Shown here piece after piece: positions 8,096-14,865 of a DNA stretch of 25,186 bases. Position numbers and translations under genes: made by a program. Under the pieces are notes generated by a model, which saw nothing but the letters and a program-made list of their open reading frames with translations, was not told where the DNA came from and ran no database searches. Origin of the DNA: Planctomycetota bacterium (GTDB lineage: Bacteria > Planctomycetota > UBA1135 > GCA-002686595); the NCBI GenBank assembly GCA_029259675.1, contig JAJDES010000569.1:1-25186 (forward strand), read 5' to 3'. Every line of letters starts with the position of its first letter. The stretch's first letter is position 1.

Positions 8096-8572
8096 ATGGA
8101 ATCCACTGAACAGAAGCCGGGCAAGATCAAACGCTCTCGCAAAATTACGGACGCCAAGCTGCAGCTGAAACTTACGTTTTGGTTCGTGGGCGCAACGGCA
8201 CTGGCATTAATCTTTCAATTCCTAGTGTTCGCCAGCGCGATGTCGGAATTGGGTGCGAATTTGCCCAATGATTCGGGAATCTTCTTCGAAAGCTATCTCC
8301 AAGAGTTGCTGTGGAGTATGGCCGGTTGTGCGGGGATTGCGCTATCGCTCAGCTTCCTAACGGGCATCTTGCTTACATTCCGCGTTACCGGTCCGATCTA
8401 TCGCATGGAGCAATATCTGCGCGAAGTGAAGAGTGGCGCGAAACCGGCCGATTGTCGCTTGCGCCAGTCCGACGAACTCAAGGGACTTTGCAGTTTGATC
8501 AACGAAGCGACCGCGCCGTTGCGCCAAGCGGATGACAGCCAGGACGAGCAAGTCATTCGCGACGCGGCATAG
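8096..8572 (+). CDS. small two-TM membrane protein with HAMP-like domain
   Basis: The 158-residue protein has a basic N-terminus, TM1 at about 26-46, a short outer loop (about 47-70), TM2 at about 71-94 and a HAMP-like tail ('TFRVTGPIYRMEQYLREVKSG', then 'RLRQSDELKGLCSLIN', about 94-136). It stops there: no kinase, methyl-accepting or cyclase output domain follows. Proteins of this shape occur widely as orphan HAMP proteins without known function; signal relay or a regulatory subunit of another receptor is inference. The ATG at 8096 has only a weak GAG upstream. The 178-base gap from the OmpA-like gene leaves open whether it shares its transcript. A strong terminator follows. Confidence 0.75.
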   Translation: MESTEQKPGKIKRSRKITDAKLQLKLTFWFVGATALALIFQFLVFASAMSELGANLPNDSGIFFESYLQELLWSMAGCAGIALSLSFLTGILLTFRVTGPIYRMEQYLREVKSGAKPADCRLRQSDELKGLCSLINEATAPLRQADDSQDEQVIRDAA

Positions 8573-8584
8573 CCCGATCTCGGT

Positions 8585-8635
8585 TGCCATGGCTCAATGG
8601 TAGCTCGGTGCCGCCGACGAGCCTGGCGAGTGGCA
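8585..8635 (+). ncRNA. candidate structured RNA segment downstream of the HAMP gene
   Basis: Between the HAMP gene stop and the terminator, nested complementary segments can form. TGCCA (8585-8589) pairs with TGGCA (8631-8635), GGCTC (8591-8595) with GAGCC (8619-8623), and GGTA (8599-8602) with TGCC (8609-8612). An alternative pairing, GCTCG (8603-8607) with CGAGC (8618-8622), excludes the second helix. No known riboswitch or RNA family was recognised. It could be part of a 3' UTR, a small RNA ending at the adjacent terminator, or chance pairing in GC-rich DNA. Confidence 0.3.
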
Positions 8636-8644
8636 GGAAAGTAG

Positions 8645-8690
8645 AAAGCGGTGATCCCGGCCGGTAAGGGCCCTTGGAATCACCGCTTTT
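8645..8690 (+). terminator. strong intrinsic terminator
   Basis: AAAGCGGTGAT (8645-8655) pairs perfectly with ATCACCGCTTT (8679-8689). An inner CC/GG and GGCC/GGCC extension follows and the stem runs into TTTT. It ends the transcript of the HAMP gene and lies between two convergent genes. The opposite strand also has a pyrimidine-rich flank (CTTTCTACTTTCC), so it may act for the SPFH gene as well. Confidence 0.88.
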
Positions 8691-8727
8691 CGATTGGGCC
8701 TTTCAGCCCATGTTTGCGTTGCAGACT

Positions 8728-9855
8728 TTAGCTGCGCTTCTCACCACATTGGCCGCAAAAGACCGCATCCGCTGCCATGGGTGTGCCGCAAGCAGTGCAG
8801 AAGCTGCCGTCCTTGGGTTGCTCCGCCTTGGGTTTCAAATCGTGCCCGCACTGACCGCAGAATCTGCCTGGAGCTACGTTGGCCATGCAACTGGGGCATA
8901 CAACTCCGGGGGTCGCCGGTGCCAGGCTTTCGCCTCCGCGGAAATCGCGCACGAGCATTTGGGCCAGGCCCATGCCCATGCCCAATCCGGCTCCGCCCAT
9001 CATGCCTGCGCCGGCCGTGCCGTCGCCGCCTGCAGCTCCACCGCCGCCACCTGCGGCCATGCCTTCGCCGGCGCCCATCATGGCTTTTCCGGCTGCAAAC
9101 TGCTTGTAACCGTCAACACCACCGACTGTGCGCAGGTAGGCCGCATCGGTGTACAGACGCTTTAGGTTTTCGGAATCGTCCTCGTCGATGGCGGTGACGA
9201 AATTGCCTAGGCGTACGATTTCGATCCCGTATTCAGAGACATGGCTGACGAGCCCCTTGAGGACATCGACTTCCACTTCCTCGGTGTAGGCACCTGATGT
9301 GACATCGAGCAGGGGCCACTTGTTCTTCACGATCAACTCGGCAATGCGGTCGCGAATGATTTTGAGCACTTGTTCGCGCATCCACGAGCGAACGGTGTGG
9401 GATTCCGCGCGGCCGAGTCCGAGCAACCCAACGACAAGTCGTTCGGCATCGGTGACGCGGAAGGAAAACTCGCCGTGCACCATCGTTTCGACCGGAATTC
9501 CGCTCTTCGGATCTTCCACGTGCCCGATGCGACCCCCGAATTTGACACCGGTGTGCTCGCGCTTGTTGACGAAGAAGACTTCGGCGATGAACAGATTCCC
9601 GCCGGTGTAGCTGTCGACGAGATTGGAAAGGAAAGGCAGGTTCGAGGTGTCGAGCGTGTGCCGGCCGGGTTGCAGCGTCGCAACCGCTTTGCCGTCGCGG
9701 AAGAAGATGGCGACTTCATCCGCTTCGACTGTCAATTGGGATTTGAGCGGGATGGTCGAATCGGGGTGCTTCCAAACCACCTGCGACTTGGCCCCGTCGG
9801 GCCTGGCCACCATCATTTCGCCGACGCCGCGCTTGAAGAAGTCCATCAATCCCAT
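8728..9855 (-). CDS. SPFH/band-7 protein with Gly-rich linker and two zinc ribbons (YdjI-like)
   Basis: The 375-residue protein has an SPFH-type domain over about residues 25-245 ('VEADEVAIFFRDGKAV', 'LQPGRHTLDTSNLPFL', 'EYGIEIVRLGNF'), of the B. subtilis YdjI-like branch often found with PspA-type membrane-stress proteins. A Gly/Ala/Met-rich flexible linker follows (about 255-300). The C-terminus carries two treble-clef-like zinc ribbons with complete cysteine sets: C320-x2-C323...C333-x2-C336 and C353-x2-C356...C367-x2-C370. It has no clear membrane helix and probably associates peripherally with the membrane. The ATG at 9855 is preceded by GGGAG at 6-base spacing. Its substrate or partners are unknown. 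It is divergent from a FUN14-family gene. Confidence 0.88.
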   Translation of the reverse strand: MGLMDFFKRGVGEMMVARPDGAKSQVVWKHPDSTIPLKSQLTVEADEVAIFFRDGKAVATLQPGRHTLDTSNLPFLSNLVDSYTGGNLFIAEVFFVNKREHTGVKFGGRIGHVEDPKSGIPVETMVHGEFSFRVTDAERLVVGLLGLGRAESHTVRSWMREQVLKIIRDRIAELIVKNKWPLLDVTSGAYTEEVEVDVLKGLVSHVSEYGIEIVRLGNFVTAIDEDDSENLKRLYTDAAYLRTVGGVDGYKQFAAGKAMMGAGEGMAAGGGGGAAGGDGTAGAGMMGGAGLGMGMGLAQMLVRDFRGGESLAPATPGVVCPSCMANVAPGRFCGQCGHDLKPKAEQPKDGSFCTACGTPMAADAVFCGQCGEKRS

Positions 9856-10341
9856 GTGTGTCTCCCGTGTCCCTGTGGCCTATTCTTGGGCCAAAATGAT
9901 GGGGCTGCTGGCCCCGTTGAGCTCGACCCGCAAGTCGATGTTTTGGGCCAATGCAGTCTTTGGCCCCCCGTGCCGTTTGCGTGGGCGGGCGCGCCTACGC
10001 GCCAAGATAGATGTTCCTTCAATCCTCTGCCACTTCCGCTCAAAAGGCCCACGTCTGGGCAATGAGGGCTGCGCAGAGGCCGCTTGGGGGGCTTGGGCCT
10101 CACTCCCATGCCCTGATGCCCGGAATTGGAGCCCGAATCGAGGAAGGCTTGCCCCCGGCTTTTTTCACCAAGGGCTCGATCTCGCCCGGGGAGGATTTTC
10201 GCAATTTCGGTGCAGCACTTGGAGCGCACGGGCCCTGTGTCGCAAGATGCGCCGCGAGAGGCCCGCAAATATGCAGGGCAAGCACCGGCTCGCAGCATTC
10301 AAAGGTGAGCCACAGCAATCCAAGGACACGAAAGAGCTCCC
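9856..10341. other. 486-base divergent intergenic region
   Basis: This lies between the starts of the SPFH and FUN14 genes and must hold the promoters for both. Short frames on both strands (for example 10011-10349 and 10126-10308 forward) have no recognisable content or ribosome site. No clear repeats, operators or RNA genes were found. Confidence 0.5.
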
Positions 10342-10968
10342 GTGAATAACAGCAACCAAGACCAACCCAAAGTCGCGACGCGTTGGGTCCAACGCCCGGC
10401 CATGTCGCCTTTCAAGCGCAGCATCGTCGCTCTCTTGGTGTTTCTGTTGGTGGGGTCGGCTTCGGCCAGGATTTGGCTGAATAGCAATGGGGGTGAAAGC
10501 AACTCCGGTGCTTCCTCCATTCAGAGCGGAAGCTCCGGTGGAACGCCCATCGGCGGCAGTGCCTTGGCTCCACAGGGCCTGGTTGCGGGAGGCGGTAAAT
10601 CGAATGGAGCTCTGTCTTTTCCGAGCGCCGATCAAGCGCAGACTCCGGAGGATGCCGGCATTTTCGAAAAATCGCTGCCTTACTTCACGGAAGGCAGCTT
10701 CTTCGCCTTGGTCGGCTTTGCCTTGGGTTACGCCACGCGTCGGCTCATGAAGGTGGGTTTGATCGTTATTGCGATCTTCTTTGTTGTGTTGCAGGGACTC
10801 GGCTTTTCCGGAGTGATCAGCGTCGATTGGTCGCGCGCCGTTGAGTTGATCAACAACTTCGTGCTCAATCTTCAAGAGAATCAAACGCTGACCTCGGTCC
10901 TGACCGATCGCATTCCCTCGGTCGGCTCGCTTGTGGCCGGCTACTTCCTCGGCATGCGCCGCGGATAG
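10342..10968 (+). CDS. FUN14-family membrane protein
   Basis: The 208-residue protein starts with a GTG (AGAG a few bases upstream). Its N-terminal membrane segment (about 27-43) is followed by a Gly/Ser/Asn-rich linker (about 49-95). The C-terminal half is a FUN14 domain: 'GSFFALVGFALGYATRRLMKV' (118-138), a helix 'IVIAIFFVVLQGLGF' and 'SGVISVDWSRA' (156-166), closing with 'GSLVAGYFLGMRRG'. The eukaryotic relative FUNDC1 acts in mitophagy, but bacterial members have no established role. The extra N-terminal helix and linker are unusual, since many bacterial FUN14 proteins are little more than the domain. The stop is only 6 bases from the convergent helicase stop, so the two transcripts probably overlap. 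Confidence 0.85.
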   Translation: MNNSNQDQPKVATRWVQRPAMSPFKRSIVALLVFLLVGSASARIWLNSNGGESNSGASSIQSGSSGGTPIGGSALAPQGLVAGGGKSNGALSFPSADQAQTPEDAGIFEKSLPYFTEGSFFALVGFALGYATRRLMKVGLIVIAIFFVVLQGLGFSGVISVDWSRAVELINNFVLNLQENQTLTSVLTDRIPSVGSLVAGYFLGMRRG

Positions 10969-10974
10969 TCTGCT

Positions 10975-13212
10975 TTAGCCGAGTTCGACCCACTCGCTCA
11001 AGAATTCTTCGGCTCCGCCGATATCCAGTCGACGCGAAGCATAGCCTTCGTGCAGCAGCTGTTCGCATAGAACGTCGTCGTGCTTGTCGAGCCGTGCATC
11101 GGCAACCTGAGCTGTCAATTCCATGGCGCTCGGCAAGCCTTGCTTCAGCAAGTTCGAGACTTGCACACGCAATTCCTCGGCATCGATGTTGCGCACGCGC
11201 AGGGCCATTCCACTGGAAATGACGTTGTGTCCAAGCGAACTCAAAATCAGAAGCAGAGTGTTCATGACGCGATCGCCGCGCCAGGGAAAGACGACGCAAT
11301 CGTTCTCGGCTTGAATGGTTGAGTTCTCGAGCAGACCGCTGCGTGAAAAGCGGCTGCGGGCGTCATCCAAAAGTTTGGCGGCCAAGGTGCCCAGGTAGGC
11401 AGGTCGCTCAGTGCCGGCCAGGGCGCGCAACATTGCTTGGCGCAGTTTGTCGTGCACGGGGGGACCTCCACCGCCGCGAATGCTAATCGGCATGCCGCGC
11501 CGACCTGCTTGCAATTCGATTCTGCGCCGACCGGGTTCGATCGACAGCACATTCCACACTCGGCCGGCAAAAATGAGTCCGGAGCCGACCGGCATGGGCT
11601 GCTCCAGGGGCATGGAACCGATGCGCCGCCCATCGGCGCGCAATTCGTATTCAGAACGCGAAGCAAAGGCGGCAAAAAACTCGTAGTGATTGACCAAGCG
11701 CTCCCCCGCGAGGCCGACGACTAAGGTGCCGTCGTGCATTTGCGTGATGTAGTCGGCTTCGCCCAGGTCGCGCAAAAGGCGTGCGAAGCGAGACTTGTCA
11801 ACGGCCGCAAAGGGACCTCGATTGCATAACAGTGCGAACAACTCATCCGCCTTAGCGCCGCTGCGTTCGGCGATAGTGGAAAGAATCTGCTGGATCAGCG
11901 TTGAATAGTGCTGGGCCGAGGCCTCCGGTGGCTCGCACCATCCTTCAAGCAGCAATTCGACAGCCGCAATCGATTGCAACAATTGCGGATGCAGCGCGAG
12001 CTCCAAGGGCGTATCCACTTCGGCTTCTTTCTCGCGCACGTACATGCGCAAAATGGCGGCTTCGCCCCGTCGCCCGGAACGACCCAGCCGCTGCCTCAAG
12101 CCGGCCACGGAACTAGGGGGACCGATTTGGGCGACGCTGGCCACGCCTCCGATGTCGATGCCCATCTCCAATGTGGTCGTGCAAACTGCGCTGAACGGGC
12201 GCGAGCTATTCTGAAGTTTGGATTCCACATCCTCGCGCAGTTCGCGCGACAAACTTCCGTGATGGGGAAGGAATTCGAGCGGAACCCGATCCTCTTCGCA
12301 GCGAAGCGCCAGGCGGGAGGAGATCAGTTCGACGTCCGCGCGACTGTTGGTGAAGATCAAATGGTTCGCACCGCGCAAATTGCGGTACAGGTGATCAACC
12401 AATTCAATCAAGTCCGGGGATTGCTCCTCGGCCTCTTCGCCATTGTGATCGGCGGATGTTGCCCGACCCGACTTGGGGCCCGATTTTGCAATCGGCGCCG
12501 GTTGAAGCGTGGCATTGAGTTGAAGCTTCAACTCGGACCCGGAACCGGCGGCCTCCAGGACGTGTACTCGCTCGGGCTCTTCGGGTCGCAGAAACGCGGA
12601 GGCGAGCGAAAGATCGCCCAGTGTTGCGCTGAGTCCGACTCGCCTAAGTTTGCGTTCTTTGCGCTCGGGGATGCACTCGATGCGATGCAGCAAAGATTGC
12701 AATTGACGTCCGCGCTCGGATCCTAGGAAAGCGTGCAACTCATCGATCACGGCGTATTCCAAGCCCGAGAACAAAGACGCAAGTCGAGTGCCGTGCAGAG
12801 TGAAAATGGCCTCCAGAGACTCCGGCGTGATCAGCAAAATCCCGGAAGGAGATTTGAGCAGTCGCTCTTTGTGGGAGCTGGATACATCGCCGTGCCAACG
12901 GTGAACTTCGATATCCAGCTCGCGACACAACTCCTCCAAGCGCGAGAACTGATCGTTGATCAGGGCCTTGAGCGGGCCGACGTAGAGTGCTCGCAAGCCC
13001 TCGTGACCGCTGCCGATCAACTTCGAGCAAATCGGCAAGAAGGCCGCTTCGGTTTTTCCGGCCGCCGTTCCCGCGGCCAAGATCAAGTCGCCATCTCCCG
13101 ATTCAAATTCGACGCAAGCCCGTTCCTGCAACGGACGCAGAGAATCCCAACCCTTGCGTACGATCCAGCGCCGCACTTTTTCGTGCAAGGAGTCGAAACC
13201 AGGATGCTCCAT
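10975..13212 (-). CDS. sngC: Lhr-like DEAD/DEAH helicase, SngC-like (Shango defence)
   Basis: This is a superfamily 2 helicase of about 745 residues. Counting from the GTG at 13215, motifs are 'RPLQ' (27-30), Walker A 'AGTAAGKT' (48-55), 'VGPLKALINDQ' (motif Ia), 'ITPESLE', DELH (158-161), 'SAT' (195-197), 'LIFTNSRADVE' (motif IV), 'TTLEMGIDIGG' (motif V) and 'QRLGRSGRRGE' (motif VI). After the two RecA-like domains comes the C-terminal region expected of Lhr/BrxHI-type helicases. A variable Ser/Glu-rich insert occurs near residues 235-265. I prefer the ATG at 13212: AAGGGA lies 5 bases before it but only 2 before the GTG. The gene follows the ATPase by about 20 bases, so the two are co-transcribed. 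With the TerB protein upstream this matches the Shango arrangement. BrxHI of BREX is the main alternative, but no BREX methylase or phosphatase is present. Confidence 0.85.
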   Translation of the reverse strand: MEHPGFDSLHEKVRRWIVRKGWDSLRPLQERACVEFESGDGDLILAAGTAAGKTEAAFLPICSKLIGSGHEGLRALYVGPLKALINDQFSRLEELCRELDIEVHRWHGDVSSSHKERLLKSPSGILLITPESLEAIFTLHGTRLASLFSGLEYAVIDELHAFLGSERGRQLQSLLHRIECIPERKERKLRRVGLSATLGDLSLASAFLRPEEPERVHVLEAAGSGSELKLQLNATLQPAPIAKSGPKSGRATSADHNGEEAEEQSPDLIELVDHLYRNLRGANHLIFTNSRADVELISSRLALRCEEDRVPLEFLPHHGSLSRELREDVESKLQNSSRPFSAVCTTTLEMGIDIGGVASVAQIGPPSSVAGLRQRLGRSGRRGEAAILRMYVREKEAEVDTPLELALHPQLLQSIAAVELLLEGWCEPPEASAQHYSTLIQQILSTIAERSGAKADELFALLCNRGPFAAVDKSRFARLLRDLGEADYITQMHDGTLVVGLAGERLVNHYEFFAAFASRSEYELRADGRRIGSMPLEQPMPVGSGLIFAGRVWNVLSIEPGRRRIELQAGRRGMPISIRGGGGPPVHDKLRQAMLRALAGTERPAYLGTLAAKLLDDARSRFSRSGLLENSTIQAENDCVVFPWRGDRVMNTLLLILSSLGHNVISSGMALRVRNIDAEELRVQVSNLLKQGLPSAMELTAQVADARLDKHDDVLCEQLLHEGYASRRLDIGGAEEFLSEWVELG

Positions 13213-13217
13213 CACTA

Positions 13218-13223
13218 TCCCTT
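13218..13223 (-). promoter_or_regulatory. Shine-Dalgarno AAGGGA deciding the helicase start
   Basis: On the minus strand AAGGGA is followed by five bases and then ATG (13212-13210). The overlapping upstream GTG (13215) would be only two bases away, so the ATG is the better start. Confidence 0.6.
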
Positions 13224-13233
13224 GGGCGCTGTC

Positions 13234-14715
13234 TTAGAGTTTGAAGGAGGCGAGGTCGTCGTCGTCGCTCGATGCGCCGCCGGAATTAGAACCAGTTGCG
13301 CCGCCGGAGGTTTCCGCCGCAGCCTCTTCTTCGGTGTCGCTCTCTGCTTCGCCGTTGTCATCGTCGTCAAAGAGATCGGGGTCGCCGGGCTCCAGGTCGG
13401 GGTTGGACTCCACATCGACGTGAACGCGACCGACAAGCTCTTCCCAACTTGTTTCCGGATTTTGGACGAGGACCGCCAGGAGACCGACAAACTCGCGAAT
13501 CGTGCTGCGCGGAGTGCGGAAGTAAGCGTCGCCTATGCGAGTGCTGCAGTGTTCCATGAAGGCGCGGATTCCCTCTTCCGGTAGCAAGCAATCTTCCGGC
13601 TCATTTCCAAACTGAATTTGCGTGAGCTTGTGGAGCAGGACATACAGGTCTTCGGGTTGAAGATTGCCGAGTCGAATGACCGGACCGGATAGGTCGACCA
13701 AGCCGTCGCCTGCAAAGCGATTTTCCGCTAAACGCGATTCGAGCGCGGCGTAGCTGAACAATCCGCGGCGTGTGTCGGACAGGAATTCGGGTGTGCCGCA
13801 CAGAAGAAAACCGATGCCCTCCGCGCCGCCCTGCAGAACGTCATTGAGAATGCGGAGGATTTGCTCGTAATTGCTCGTGCGCGCGCGGGTCGAGGCGAGC
13901 TTGTACAGATTGACCATTTCGTCGAGGCAGACGAAAAGGCCGGAATAGCCTGCGAGCCGTGAGAATCGCGCCAATAGCTTGAGCTGGTCGTAAACGCCGG
14001 CGTCGTCGACAATGGTGCGCACACCGAGCGCGTTGCGAGCTTCCGTGCGCGTGCTGAACACGCCGCGCAGCCAACGTACGGCATCCGCTTGCAAGACGGG
14101 ATTCTCCGTCGAATGCCCGCGCCAGTAAGCGGCGATCACTTGCGCGAAGTCATAGCCGCCGACCAATTCTTGCAGTGAGCTTAGACGCTCGGAAATCAGG
14201 TCCTCGACATCTACTTCTTGCGCGCCGGCCTCCTCCGCCGCTGCGCCAATGAAGCGCTCGACCAAACTCGAAAGAGCGCCGCCGTCGGGTTTGGAGCGCG
14301 TGGCCATGTTGCGCGCCAATTCAGCATAGAGGCTTCGAGCTTGGCCTTTGGTCGCGAACAGGCGCCGGTCGGGTGCCAAGTCCGCGTGCATGCAAACAAA
14401 GCGTTGTTCCATGGCGACGACGCGCAACAGGTGCAAGAAGAAGGTCTTGCCGGAACCGTATTCACCGATTGCGAAGCGAATCGAAGCTCCGCCGTCGGCG
14501 ATGCCCTCCAAGTCTTTGACAATCGCAGCCACTTCATCGGCTCGACCAACTTGAATGTGCTGCAGGCCGCGGCGGGGGACCACTCCGGTTCGAAGGGCTT
14601 GAAGGATGGCGTCGCGGTCGCGCGTACGAATTTTCTGGCTCACGTGGGCAATCGTCGAATCGGTTTGCGGAGGCCTGTCCCGCTTTGCTTCGAGCGGGGA
14701 TGGCTGAGGGGCCAC
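13234..14715 (-). CDS. sngB: BrxD-like P-loop ATPase (DUF2791 type), SngB-like (Shango defence)
   Basis: The 493-residue AAA/STAND-like ATPase resembles BrxD of BREX. 'RDRDAILQALRTGVVPRRGL' (32-51) is the typical N-terminal signature, followed by 'VGRADEV', Walker A 'GEYGSGKT' (84-91) and Walker B 'GLFVCLDEM' with D265-E266. A sensor-like 'GFLLCGTPEFL' and the 'FRTPRSTIREFVGLLAVL' segment come later. The last 59 residues are low-complexity and acidic (about 20 Asp/Glu against one Lys), ending 'DDDDLASFKL'. The GTG at 14715 is the only start in that frame after an upstream stop near 14743; an internal GTG at codon 25 is possible. It lies 150 bases after the TerB gene and about 20 before the helicase. 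In Shango the ATPase acts with the TerB and helicase proteins against phage; the mechanism is not established from this sequence. Confidence 0.86.
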   Translation of the reverse strand: MAPQPSPLEAKRDRPPQTDSTIAHVSQKIRTRDRDAILQALRTGVVPRRGLQHIQVGRADEVAAIVKDLEGIADGGASIRFAIGEYGSGKTFFLHLLRVVAMEQRFVCMHADLAPDRRLFATKGQARSLYAELARNMATRSKPDGGALSSLVERFIGAAAEEAGAQEVDVEDLISERLSSLQELVGGYDFAQVIAAYWRGHSTENPVLQADAVRWLRGVFSTRTEARNALGVRTIVDDAGVYDQLKLLARFSRLAGYSGLFVCLDEMVNLYKLASTRARTSNYEQILRILNDVLQGGAEGIGFLLCGTPEFLSDTRRGLFSYAALESRLAENRFAGDGLVDLSGPVIRLGNLQPEDLYVLLHKLTQIQFGNEPEDCLLPEEGIRAFMEHCSTRIGDAYFRTPRSTIREFVGLLAVLVQNPETSWEELVGRVHVDVESNPDLEPGDPDLFDDDDNGEAESDTEEEAAAETSGGATGSNSGGASSDDDDLASFKL

Positions 14716-14865
14716 AGCATATCCGGCCGGCTCGCAACTGGCTCAATAGTCCCATTCAGGGTCGCGAACACGGCCTGGATTGAGTGATGGAAGCAAGATT
14801 GCGCCGGCTTGCGTTGCATGCCGCCTAAACCTGGATCCGGCGCGCGTTCAGGCCGCGGAATCGGT

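Noticed and set aside
8586..8640. tRNA-like segment ('GGCTCAATGGTAG' resembles a D-arm)
   Set aside because: No matching acceptor stem, anticodon stem or T-arm (GGTTC.A) can be placed around it, and the D-stem 3' side does not pair as in a tRNA.
10165..10884. 239-codon minus-strand frame opposite FUN14
   Set aside because: It is antisense to a recognisable FUN14 domain and has no membrane or domain features of its own.
11908..13584. Two long forward frames (11908-12726 and 12733-13584) opposite the helicase and ATPase genes
   Set aside because: They mirror conserved helicase and ATPase motifs on the other strand and have no recognisable domains or ribosome sites.
10975..14715. BREX (BrxD/BrxHI) locus
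   Set aside because: The ATPase and helicase resemble BrxD and BrxHI, but no PglX methylase, PglZ phosphatase, PglW/Y or BrxC gene is in the window. The adjacent TerB_N/TerB_C protein fits Shango instead.
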